NCBI GenBank assembly: GCA_031282905.1
Contig: JAITCV010000173.1
Location: 1-18,905 of the forward strand
Source: Azoarcus sp.
GTDB lineage: Bacteria > Pseudomonadota > Gammaproteobacteria > Burkholderiales > Rhodocyclaceae
Reading direction: 5' to 3'
Length of the DNA stretch: 18,905 bases
Part shown: one piece after another, positions 7,801-14,867 of the stretch
Numbering within the stretch: position 1 is the stretch's first letter
How the letters are laid out: each line of letters opens with the position of its first letter
Program-made: the position numbers and the translations under genes
Notes under the pieces: generated by a model
What the model was told of the DNA's origin: nothing
The model's input: the letters and a program-made list of their open reading frames with translations, nothing else
Databases searched by the model: none

Positions 7801-10688
7801 ACAGGCGTGGGTTCCGGTCTGGATGGAGCGGGCGGGCTTGTGCGCATAGCCCTGGTGATGGGCGGCGGCACGGCGTCTTCGCTCGGCCAGCCGAGTTCGA
7901 TGATCTCCTCGATTTCGGGTTCGCCAAACTGGCTGCTGATGCCCTGTGGAACGGCTTTCTCATCAGAGGCATTGGGAACGTCGTCGATATCATCGAGATC
8001 GACGATGTCGATCGTTTCATCGATATCGATCGACATCCCGACGGGCGTGACCTGGGTACGGGTGAAATCGGGTTCGACCGCCCGCGCCAGACGGGCATCG
8101 TCCGACAGGTTTTCGCCCGATGCAGCGAAGATATTGGGCTCTGCCAGCGTGGGTTCTTCCAACGCGCTTGCAACCAGTTCTTCCTCGATTTCCACGTCCG
8201 GTACGATGGGAGGGACCGGTTGAAATCGCACGGCGGGTTGCGGCTGCGACGGTTGCGGAGGCTGTATCTGTGGCCGCGGCGGTTGTAGCGGCTGCGGCGG
8301 TTGCGGAGGCTGTATCTGCGGCGGCTGCGGTTGTAGCGGCTGCGGCTGCGTTGGTTGTGCTTGTGGCCGCGGCGGCTGCGCTTGTGCGGCACCTGCGCCC
8401 TGGGTGGGCGCATCGCCGTTGCACAGGCGTTCGGCGTCGGCAAGCAGGGCGGCGACATCACGATGATATATGCCATGGGCTTCGATCTGTTCGACCCAGG
8501 CATCGAACTGCGGTTGAGCGGCGGCGAGCAGACTGAGCAGCGCCGGCGTCACCGGCCATTCGAATTGCAACCAGCGGTTGAGGGTTTGTTCCATGCCCCA
8601 GGCAGCTTCACCGAGATCGGTCAGGCCAACCATGCGTCCGCTGCCCTTGAGGGTGTGGAAACCACGGCGGATGGTGGTGAGATATTCCTGATTGCCTGGA
8701 TTGTCGCGGAGCAGACCGATGTGCTTGCCGATGCTGGCCAGCACATCGTGTGCTTCCTCGATGAAAATACACAACAACTCGGCGTCGAGTTCTTCCTTGG
8801 GGGCTTCGACCGGAACTGGCGCCTTGGCAACCGGCGGTTGTGCGGCAACCGGGGCGGGGATCTCCTTGCGCTCCGTCCGTACTTCCTTCGTTTCGATTTC
8901 GAAGGCTGGAAAGGTCTCGATCCCGTCGGACGAGGTGCCATGAACCACGGATTTCGTCAATATCGCCAGGTCTGGCGCCAGCGCGGGCAAGTCGGGCAGA
9001 TCGATTTCGGTCTCGATGGGTTCGACTGCGGATGGCGGACGGAGGAACTCGTCAATGGACGTTCTGTTGTATTGCAGCGACTGGATGAAAAAGCCCAATG
9101 CCGAAAAGCGACGCGCCAATTCGGCAAGTTCCTGTTCACTGACATTGCCGCTGCCTTGCGCCAGACGAGAGATGATTTCACTCGCTTCCTGCACCAGATT
9201 GATGGCGTCATTTTCGTCGAGCAGCGCCAGCGCGCCTTCGATCTGGCGCAAGGGCTCGGCCAACTGCGCCAGCGGAGCGCGTTTTTGTTGATCGCGGAAG
9301 AAGTCGTCGAGCGTCTGCTCGATGTTGGCGAGACTGGACAGGATTTCGTGCGAGACTTGGGCAAGCGCTTCCTTTTCCTGCCGTTTCCGCGCGGATTCGA
9401 CCCCCGCCGCGCTGGGGGTGGAACTGATCTGCTCACCACGCGCCAACGCTTCCAGGCGCGCGAGCGCATCGCTGACCTGGCTCTTGAAACCGGGGTCGAG
9501 CAGACTGCGGTCGAGGGAAGCTTCGACCAGCAGTACCGCAGTGGCGAATTCGAGCGCGATCGGTTCGGAATAGCGTTGGGGATTTCTGGCCAGCCACTGG
9601 ACGAAGCGCCCCATGCCGCCGAGCAGCCGGTCGAGCAGAGGACGGCCGATGATGCTCGCCGATTTGACGAACGCAACGAGCCGGTCGGCAAATTCGGACA
9701 GCGCGGAAGGTCCGTGTTCCCCAAAGGTGTTCCATTGCTCCTTGATGCCGTTCAGGCGAGTATGCAAATCCTGGATCAGCGGCGCCAGTGGCAAATCACT
9801 GACGGTCGAACCGGATTCGGGAATCAGGGTGTCGAGCTGCCATGCCTTGTGCACCGCTTGCTGGACAGGCGTGCTCGCGGGATGGATGGCGACGCAATAG
9901 AGCAGATCGCGCAGCAGGCGCTCGGGCAAGGCGGAAGGCCCCGAATCGATATGGCGCAATTGCGCTTCAAGGCGCGACAGCAGGCGTTTGGTCGCGGGCA
10001 ACTCCGCGGGCGGCAGCGTGGAAAGGGTGTCGATGAACGCCTGGGCTGCCCACCACAGCGCGCGCATGGCGGGGCTTTCCTCGATGGCATCGACCCCGGC
10101 CAGCGCCGAACGCATGATGTCCTGCCCGGTCGTCGGATGGCGCAGCCAATCGAGCAGACCACGCTGGAAATGCGATCGCAGCGTCTTGTGCTGTTGCTGG
10201 CGCGCGGCTTTGCTGAGTTGCGGCACTTTGTCCCGAGGCGGTGTGCGCATGCGCACCCCCAGATCGGGGAAAAAAAGATCCGCGGCGGAGGGCTCCGGTT
10301 CGCCACGCGCGAGCACCAGTTCCCGGTACAGCGGGGCGAGCCTCAAGGGCAGGTTGGGCGCGCCGTGGGTCAATTCGTCCAGGTAGTTGCCAATACTGGC
10401 AAGGGCGCGATGACCCAGCTTGATGACTGCTTCGTCGAGCGCCACTTCGCCGCGAACGAGCGCGCCAAACAAAAGCTCCACGGCTGAAGCGAACGTGGTC
10501 AGGCCATCCAGCCCAATAATGGACAGTGCCCCATGGACCTGGTGCAAATGAGTCTGTGCGAATCGAACCTTGTCCACACCTCCTTGACCCGTTTCTCGGA
10601 GGCTCTCGTTCGCACGGGCCAGCGCCTGATCGATCTCACTCTTGACCCAGGTCAGCGGGCCAAGATCCGGTTCATTGGCTTGCGTCAT
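4839..10688 (-). CDS. pilL: PilL/ChpA: hybrid CheA-like histidine kinase of the type IV pilus chemotaxis system
   Basis: PilL phosphorylates PilG and PilH in response to PilJ and so controls type IV pilus extension, twitching and surface sensing. Hpt-like helical domains come first: an early variant with His49 in LHQVHGA, a degenerate one without His around residues 420-560, HTLKGSGRM with His678, AHSCAGISG with His1060, and HTLKGSARM with His1235. A Pro/Gln-rich linker (about 764-822) and a Pro-rich repeat (about 962-997) separate them. The CheA core follows: dimerisation region, ATPase with HLLRNSLAHG (Asn1542), DDGAG and GRGVGMD, a CheW-like domain (about 1680-1815), and a receiver domain with VVDDS, phospho-acceptor Asp1879 and GKP. 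At 1949 residues it is shorter than Pseudomonas ChpA but within the family's wide range. GGGA lies 10 bases before the ATG. The pilJ stop is 18 bases upstream. Confidence 0.95.
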   Translation of the reverse strand: MTQANEPDLGPLTWVKSEIDQALARANESLRETGQGGVDKVRFAQTHLHQVHGALSIIGLDGLTTFASAVELLFGALVRGEVALDEAVIKLGHRALASIGNYLDELTHGAPNLPLRLAPLYRELVLARGEPEPSAADLFFPDLGVRMRTPPRDKVPQLSKAARQQQHKTLRSHFQRGLLDWLRHPTTGQDIMRSALAGVDAIEESPAMRALWWAAQAFIDTLSTLPPAELPATKRLLSRLEAQLRHIDSGPSALPERLLRDLLYCVAIHPASTPVQQAVHKAWQLDTLIPESGSTVSDLPLAPLIQDLHTRLNGIKEQWNTFGEHGPSALSEFADRLVAFVKSASIIGRPLLDRLLGGMGRFVQWLARNPQRYSEPIALEFATAVLLVEASLDRSLLDPGFKSQVSDALARLEALARGEQISSTPSAAGVESARKRQEKEALAQVSHEILSSLANIEQTLDDFFRDQQKRAPLAQLAEPLRQIEGALALLDENDAINLVQEASEIISRLAQGSGNVSEQELAELARRFSALGFFIQSLQYNRTSIDEFLRPPSAVEPIETEIDLPDLPALAPDLAILTKSVVHGTSSDGIETFPAFEIETKEVRTERKEIPAPVAAQPPVAKAPVPVEAPKEELDAELLCIFIEEAHDVLASIGKHIGLLRDNPGNQEYLTTIRRGFHTLKGSGRMVGLTDLGEAAWGMEQTLNRWLQFEWPVTPALLSLLAAAQPQFDAWVEQIEAHGIYHRDVAALLADAERLCNGDAPTQGAGAAQAQPPRPQAQPTQPQPLQPQPPQIQPPQPPQPLQPPRPQIQPPQPSQPQPAVRFQPVPPIVPDVEIEEELVASALEEPTLAEPNIFAASGENLSDDARLARAVEPDFTRTQVTPVGMSIDIDETIDIVDLDDIDDVPNASDEKAVPQGISSQFGEPEIEEIIELGWPSEDAVPPPITRAMRTSPPAPSRPEPTPVAPTPPVAPKSIAPTPTPPVAPRSIAPAPTPPVVPKSVAVEPEEPDTLHIGDIEISRALFDLYVAEAHLHIDTLHQDFEHLSINPTLVPSEAALRAAHSCAGISGTARCTPLYHLAKAMEHAQERLRELGHAPTTNELDLLKACADTLESMLTEVISLRMPLEAPELIEQLDRIAHAPAAAPVTEPLNEVIAEAVADVSLASLTETASSVLPSATAASGAALKAVVDEIDDQLLPIFLEEAGELLNGLQMTLRAWASDTGNADHAKLVARQLHTLKGSARMAGAMTLGQQIHLLESWLESALSAGHDVRAVIDEIASALDITEQLVGALTGGPMPDLGPATPQPSPSPAVAPITPAVPESTAVAVPVPATATAAAGDAAPDSEGASASQLRVRAELVDRFINDASEIGVARTRIDGELRHLRRGLLDLTENVIRLRNQLREVEIQADVQMQTRMAQAETKHAEFDPLEMDRYTRLQELTRMMAESVNDVTTVQQNLLRNLDSADLALHSQARMTRELQQALMQVRMVPFDSLAVRLYRIVRQASKELGKRASLDMRGGHIEIDRGVLEHIIAPLEHLLRNSLAHGIETPELRRAKGKPEVGQITLTTRQEGNEIVIELADDGAGLNFERIIQRARERGLIGPREIVDERRLTNLIFVPGFSTAEKVSAVSGRGVGMDVVKAETSAVGGRVDVSSKTGAGTRFSIYLPLTLAVTQALLVRTGNRHYAIPSSMISQVMELKAEPIERMRGEGGIEWFDQYYPYRYLPNLLGNREAQPEIGRYNWVLLLHSGSQTLALHVDAMYGNQEIIVKNAGPQLTRIVGMSGATVLGDGEIVLIINPVAMMSRELMYSSLTMPLGETVAPVPEHEPTVMVVDDSLTVRKITSRMLEREGYHVVLAKDGVDAIEALIETVPDVILSDIEMPRMDGFDLVRNIRADVRLKDVPVIMITSRLADKHRDYAMEIGANHYLGKPYREEELLGLIASYARRG
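7699..7802 (-). repeat. 39-bp tandem repeat inside pilL (13-residue Pro-rich unit)
   Basis: Two full units (7699-7737 and 7738-7776) and a partial third (7777-7802) are nearly identical. Each encodes a TPPVAPKSIAPTP-like 13-residue block of the linker around residues 962-997, between the second and third His-bearing Hpt domains. In-frame unit length means copy number could change without breaking the protein. Confidence 0.8.
8228..8395 (-). repeat. Low-complexity Pro/Gln-rich repeat tract inside pilL
   Basis: Irregular repeats of GGCGGTTGCGGAGGCTG-like sequence on the plus strand encode runs of PQPPQ, QPPRPQ and QIQPPQ on the minus strand (about residues 764-822). This is a disordered linker just after the His678 Hpt domain. 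The repeats are short and degenerate, with no CRISPR-like spacer pattern. Confidence 0.8.
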
Positions 10689-10706
10689 GAAATAACGTTC
10701 CCGTTC

Positions 10707-12626
10707 TTAGACCTTGAAACCGGAGACCGAGCCCTTGAGCTCGATCGCAAGGTCGGCAAGCTGGCCGACAGATTCCGCCGTTTGTTTGGTGCCGTGCGTC
10801 GTTTGCTCGGTAATGGCGAGAATATCCTTCATCGATGTCGCTACCCGGCTGGCGGCCGCGGCCTGGGTCTGGGTGTCGGTGGAAATCTGTTCGACCAGAC
10901 GCGCCGCGTCCATCGATACCTGCCCCATTTCAGCCAGCGCCTGGCCGGCGGCGTCCGACAGCCTCGCGCCCTCGACCACGTCACGGGTGGCGTTTTCCAT
11001 GGCGCCGACGGCATCCTGGGTGTCGGTCTGGATGGTCTTCACGATGGCCGCGATCTGCTTGGTCGCCTCGGCGGAGCGTTCCGCCAAACGTTGCACTTCT
11101 TCCGCAACCACGGTGAAGCCACGTCCGGCTTCACCCGCGGAGGCCGCCTGGATGGCGGCGTTCAAAGCCAGCACGTTGGTCTGTTCGGTAATGTCGGAGA
11201 TCAGTTCCACGATTTCGCCGATTTCTTGCGAGGATTCGCCTAGGCGCTTGATGCGCTTCGAGGTTTCCTGGATTTTTTCGCGGATCGCATTCATGCCGCG
11301 AATGGTGTTTTCCACCGCGTCGGCTCCCTTGCGCGCCGATTCCAGCGAACGGCGAGCAACCTGCGCGGTGTGCAGCGCCCGTTCGGACGATTCGGTCATC
11401 TGCCGCGCCATGTGCTGGACGGTGGCGCCCGCTTCCTCGATCTGCCGCGACTGCCGCTCGGCGGCGTCGAGCAGTTCGGCGGAAGTGTGCTGCGCGGTCT
11501 GGGTGGCGACGGTCACGCGACCGGCGGCATCGTTGATCCGGCTCACCAGCATCGCCAGTTCTTCGATGGTGTAGTTCACCGAGTCGGCGATCGCGCCGGT
11601 GATGTCTTCCGACACCGTTGTCCGGATGGTGAGGTCGCCGTCGGCGAGGTCGCCCATTTCGTTCATCAGGCGCAGGATCGCCGCCTGGGTGCGATTGCGT
11701 TCGTCCTCGGAGACCTGCCGCTGGCGCTCGCTGCTGGCCCGCCGGGCGGCGACTTCGCCGCTATAGACTTTGGCGACGAGAATCAGCACGATCAACGCGC
11801 CAATCGCACAGACGATGGTCAGGATCGAGAGTGTGTTTACGTTGCTCGCCGCCTTGCTGAATTCCTTGCCCAGCTTGTCCGCATGCCTGAAAACAACGTC
11901 CGCATAACCCGCCACGCGGCCACTGGCGTTTTTGGCATGCATCAGGGGCTGGAGACTGCCGACGATGTTTTCCACGCTATCCTGGACTGCCTGATCACGT
12001 TCATTGCTGGGTATCTTGATCGCGACGACCAGTTCGGCCAGTTCGAGCATGGCGCCGTTGCGATTGGCCGATGACGTTCCAATGAACGCGATCAGCGCCG
12101 CCTCCTGCGCCTGGATGAGCGCGATGTCCGTCTCCACCTTTTGCCAGTTCTCGGTGATGCTGCTGAATGACACACGCTCATCACTCCCGGAGACCGCAGG
12201 CAAATCCTTACCGTCCAGCACGCCGCCTTTGTCCAGTGTTTTCAGCAACAGGTTGAAACGGTCGGCGCTGGCTTGCATCTCTTCAAAAGCGCTCTTGTTC
12301 CCTTGCAGCGTGAGCTGCGCCGCCTTGGCGATCTTCTGGGAGAGCGCCTGCATTTCACCCGTGACCAAAACCTGTTGGGCAACGTGGCCGATACGCTGGT
12401 TCTGATAGAACATCAATCCCGCAGTCGCCATGGCCAATACGACAAAAATGCCGCCCAAGATACGTACCCATCCGGAGCCGGTGTACTGCTGTTCGCCCGC
12501 CGCGGCAGCAAGCCGCTCCGCGGTCAGCGATCTGGAGTACGTGTTGTTATCTTCCATGATGGTGGTGTCCGTAAGCTGCTCGCGCGCAGCCTTGCTCGTT
12601 TTGCCCGAAAAGAGCTTGAATGCCAT
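10707..12626 (-). CDS. pilJ: PilJ: methyl-accepting chemotaxis transducer of the pilus system
   Basis: PilJ is the inner-membrane receptor that feeds the PilL kinase. The 639-residue protein has a cytoplasmic N-terminal stretch, a first membrane helix (about 54-74, ILGGIFVVLAMATAGLMF), and a periplasmic helical PilJ-type sensor domain with GEMQALSQKIAKAA. A second helix follows (about 265-287, TIVCAIGALIVLILVA), then HAMP-like and long coiled-coil signalling regions. The hairpin tip lies around residues 480-505 (TEQTNVLALNAAIQAASAGEAGRGF, VVAEEVQRLAERS). The tip differs slightly from classical receptors but fits PilJ. GGAG lies 8 bases upstream of the ATG. It is 87 bases downstream of pilI, the largest gap in this gene set, in which I see no clear promoter. 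Confidence 0.95.
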   Translation of the reverse strand: MAFKLFSGKTSKAAREQLTDTTIMEDNNTYSRSLTAERLAAAAGEQQYTGSGWVRILGGIFVVLAMATAGLMFYQNQRIGHVAQQVLVTGEMQALSQKIAKAAQLTLQGNKSAFEEMQASADRFNLLLKTLDKGGVLDGKDLPAVSGSDERVSFSSITENWQKVETDIALIQAQEAALIAFIGTSSANRNGAMLELAELVVAIKIPSNERDQAVQDSVENIVGSLQPLMHAKNASGRVAGYADVVFRHADKLGKEFSKAASNVNTLSILTIVCAIGALIVLILVAKVYSGEVAARRASSERQRQVSEDERNRTQAAILRLMNEMGDLADGDLTIRTTVSEDITGAIADSVNYTIEELAMLVSRINDAAGRVTVATQTAQHTSAELLDAAERQSRQIEEAGATVQHMARQMTESSERALHTAQVARRSLESARKGADAVENTIRGMNAIREKIQETSKRIKRLGESSQEIGEIVELISDITEQTNVLALNAAIQAASAGEAGRGFTVVAEEVQRLAERSAEATKQIAAIVKTIQTDTQDAVGAMENATRDVVEGARLSDAAGQALAEMGQVSMDAARLVEQISTDTQTQAAAASRVATSMKDILAITEQTTHGTKQTAESVGQLADLAIELKGSVSGFKV

Positions 12627-12713
12627 ATGCCTTGCTCCGCCGCTATTGCTGTACTACTGGTCAAATAAGAAGTGGGTAGGAAACCGCGATATTCATGAGA
12701 CACGCACCCAACG

Positions 12714-13232
12714 CTAACCTATGCCAGCATCAAGGAAAGTGCTGCTGGACAGCAATCGCGGTACATTCAGTCGCAACCATGGCCGGTTCTGTGTATCGAA
12801 CAGACGAGCATCGACCCATGGTTTGGAATCCGTTCCCCTGAAACTGGGGTCGACATCGAAATCCTCGTCATTGTGCAAACCAAGCACACGCGACACCATG
12901 ATGGCGCTATGCACATTCTGCCGGGCGCCGATCAGCAGCAGTCTGACCTGCGCGGATGGAGAGATGATCGGACCATCATGAAAATTCGACAGATCGACAA
13001 CACTGTATAGAACGCCCCGGACATTGACCAGACCACGATACCATTCCCGCGCCAGCGATACGGGCGCCAGGGATGTCATCGATATGATCTCGCCGGCATC
13101 GGGCAGGCTCAACAGCCAGTTTTCGTCTCCCGCCTGTACGCCGAGCAGCCCACGGTGTTCACTGGCATGGGCCGTCGCCAAGCGGCGAGCGAGATTTTCC
13201 TGGAACTCGCGCAAACTAATCCGTTTGGACAT
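12714..13232 (-). CDS. pilI: PilI: CheW-like coupling protein of the pilus chemotaxis system
   Basis: PilI bridges the PilJ receptor and the PilL kinase. The 172-residue protein is a single CheW domain: GVQAGDENWLLSLPDAGEI at the start, WYRGLVNVRGVLYSVVDL in the middle (the WxxGLxNxRG coupling-loop signature) and RLLLIGARQNVHSAIMVSRVLGL later. It is slightly longer than the smallest CheW proteins, as PilI usually is. The start at 13232 is 6 bases after the pilH stop, so the two are surely co-transcribed and probably translationally coupled, which fits the weak ribosome binding site. Confidence 0.93.
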   Translation of the reverse strand: MSKRISLREFQENLARRLATAHASEHRGLLGVQAGDENWLLSLPDAGEIISMTSLAPVSLAREWYRGLVNVRGVLYSVVDLSNFHDGPIISPSAQVRLLLIGARQNVHSAIMVSRVLGLHNDEDFDVDPSFRGTDSKPWVDARLFDTQNRPWLRLNVPRLLSSSTFLDAGIG

Positions 13233-13238
13233 GGCGGC

Positions 13239-13604
13239 TCAACCGATGCTCTTGATGCGGTCAAGCAGGGCAATGTGATCGACAGGCTTGACCATGTAGT
13301 CATAAGCGCCCTGCCGCATTCCCCATATCTTGTCCGTCTCCAGCCCTTTGCTGGTACACATGATGATCGGTATCTCGCGCGTGGTCTCCCAACGTGAAAT
13401 CGTGCGCGTCGCCTGGTAGCCATTCATACCGGGCATGACGACATCCATCAGGATCAGATCGGGCAGCTCGACACGGCTTTTGGAAATCGCATCCTCACCG
13501 CTATCGGCTGTCACGACCTGATAACCGTTGCGTGTCAATACTTCGGTCATTGCCAGCCGCTCGGTCGGTGAGTCATCAACTACGAGTATTTTCTTGATCG
13601 GCAT
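13239..13604 (-). CDS. pilH: PilH: single-domain response regulator
   Basis: PilH is a CheY-like receiver without an output domain, phosphorylated by PilL; in Pseudomonas it opposes or drains the PilG signal. The 121 residues show the acidic pair in VVDDS (10-11), phospho-acceptor Asp54 in ILMDVVMPGMNG, the Thr of MCTSKG and the Lys of YMVKPV. The MNGYQATRTI and WGMRQGAYDYMVKP segments are typical of PilH rather than PilG. It lies between pilG and pilI in the usual order, 49 bases after pilG. Confidence 0.94.
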   Translation of the reverse strand: MPIKKILVVDDSPTERLAMTEVLTRNGYQVVTADSGEDAISKSRVELPDLILMDVVMPGMNGYQATRTISRWETTREIPIIMCTSKGLETDKIWGMRQGAYDYMVKPVDHIALLDRIKSIG

Positions 13605-13653
13605 CGTCGGAATGTTTCCTTCGGGTATTACAAAGTCTCAGCCTCCAGCGGCC

Positions 13654-14040
13654 TCAGCGGGGCTGATTACTCGTGTGCGTAGACACGGCCTTGATCAGGC
13701 TGTCCTTGGTGAAAGGTTTGGTCAGGTATTCATCGGACCCCACCATGCGCCCGCGCGCACGATCGAAGAGTCCGTCCTTGGATGACAACATGATGACCGG
13801 CGTAGCCGCGAGCTTGGGGTTTTTCTTGATCAGCGCGCAGGTCTGGTAACCATCCAGGCGGGGCATCATGATATCGACAAAAATCAGATCCGGATGGTGA
13901 TCGGCAATCTTGGCCAGCGCATCGAATCCATCCTCGGCCAACAACACCTGACAACCTTCCTTGCTGAGGAAAATTTCGGCGCTGCGGCGAATGGTATTGC
14001 TGTCATCGATGACCATCACCTTGAGTCCGCTCAAATCCAT
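13654..14040 (-). CDS. pilG: PilG: single-domain response regulator, first gene of the Pil-Chp set
   Basis: PilG is the CheY-like output of the pilus chemotaxis pathway, acting on pilus extension. The start at 14040 (MDLSGLKVMVIDDS) was chosen because GAGG lies 9 bases upstream and homologues begin at this point; the frame stays open further upstream without conserved sequence. The 128 residues contain VIDDSNTIRRSAE, phospho-acceptor Asp56 in IFVDIMMPRLDGYQT, MLSSKDGLFDRARGR and LTKPF. The RARGRMVGSDEYLTKPF segment is distinctive for PilG. It starts the leftward unit and is divergent from thiE with a 133-base gap. Confidence 0.95.
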   Translation of the reverse strand: MDLSGLKVMVIDDSNTIRRSAEIFLSKEGCQVLLAEDGFDALAKIADHHPDLIFVDIMMPRLDGYQTCALIKKNPKLAATPVIMLSSKDGLFDRARGRMVGSDEYLTKPFTKDSLIKAVSTHTSNQPR

Positions 14041-14102
14041 GCAGTGTATCCTCGTTGGCGTGGCACACCAGCGCGCCACGGACAAAAAACGTTAGATCAA
14101 CG

Positions 14103-14127
14103 GCAGCTTACCTTAAAAGCTGCTTTT
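14103..14127 (+). promoter_or_regulatory. Hairpin in the pilG-thiE divergent region
   Basis: GCAGCTT (14103-14109) and AAGCTGC (14117-14123) form a perfect 7-base stem with a 7-base loop, followed by TTTT on the plus strand. It looks like a small intrinsic terminator, but no rightward gene precedes it, so it may be a leader structure for thiE or an operator. No thi box is present in the 133-base gap, and no strong promoter was recognised. Confidence 0.4.
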
Positions 14128-14173
14128 CGGCACCATATCAGGCAAAGTCCTCAATGCCGTTTTCCACGAAATC

Positions 14174-14812
14174 ATGAAGACACCTTGGCGCGGCTGCTAT
14201 GCAATTACCCCGGACGAGGCCGATACCGGCCGTTTGATGGATCAGGTCGTCGCCGTGCTCGCCGGTCATCCGGCGCTTCTCCAGTACCGCAACAAACAGG
14301 CCGGGCCAGCGTTGCGCCGCGAACAGGCGCGCAAGCTCTTGCCCCTGTGCCGCGCGGTCGGCGTGCCATTCGTGATCAATGACGATCTGGCATTGGCGCT
14401 CGACCTTGGCGCCGATGGCGTGCATCTCGGGCACGACGATGGCGACCCGGCGACGGCGCGGCGCGCACTGGGAACGGATCGCATCCTTGGCGTGTCGTGT
14501 TACGACGAGTGGCGGCGCGCCGCAACCGCCACGGCGGCGGGCGCGGATTATATCGCTTTCGGCGCGATGTTCGCCTCGACCACCAAGCCACGGGCCAGGC
14601 ACGCGCCTTTCGATCTGCTCGCGCGTGCGCGCCGCGAACTCGATGTGACGGTCGCCGCGATTGGCGGCATCACCCTTGCCAATGCCGCCGATGTCATTGC
14701 CGCGGGCGCGGATCTGGTCGCGGTGATCAGCGACCTGTTCAATGCGCCGGATCCGGGCGCGCGCGCGGCGGCATTCGCAGAACTCTTTACCCGCGTGCCC
14801 CGATCCGGGTAG
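14174..14812 (+). CDS. thiE: Thiamine-phosphate synthase
   Basis: ThiE joins the hydroxymethylpyrimidine diphosphate and thiazole phosphate halves into thiamine phosphate in the cytoplasm. The 212-residue TIM-barrel protein shows CYAITPD at the start, LLQYRNKQAG, VPFVINDDLALAL, the GADGVHLGHDD loop, GADYIAFGAMFASTTKP, VAAIGGITLANA and a C-terminal VAVISDLF. These cover the pyrophosphate- and thiazole-binding loops in order. The residue after GVSC is Tyr where His is common (GxSxH), a minor variation. The ribosome binding site is weak. Unlike the unit at the right end of the window, it has no TPP riboswitch in front. hemL follows 55 bases downstream. Confidence 0.95.
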   Translation: MKTPWRGCYAITPDEADTGRLMDQVVAVLAGHPALLQYRNKQAGPALRREQARKLLPLCRAVGVPFVINDDLALALDLGADGVHLGHDDGDPATARRALGTDRILGVSCYDEWRRAATATAAGADYIAFGAMFASTTKPRARHAPFDLLARARRELDVTVAAIGGITLANAADVIAAGADLVAVISDLFNAPDPGARAAAFAELFTRVPRSG

Positions 14813-14867
14813 ACCGCGCCCTGTCCACGGACGACAATTCCACGCTTTCCTCCACGTTCGAGCCGCC

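Noticed and set aside
8228..8395. Repeats in pilL as a possible CRISPR array
   Set aside because: The repeats are short, irregular and in frame, encode a Pro/Gln-rich linker, and lack unique spacers of constant length.
14041..14173. TPP riboswitch or rubredoxin gene in the pilG-thiE gap
   Set aside because: No thi-box segments (CTGAGA, ACCC...GAACCTGAT) and no CxxC-bearing ORF are present in these 133 bases.
14742..14867. Longer hemL start overlapping thiE
   Set aside because: The extension translates the end of thiE out of frame and has no family similarity; 427 residues from 14868 is the normal HemL length.
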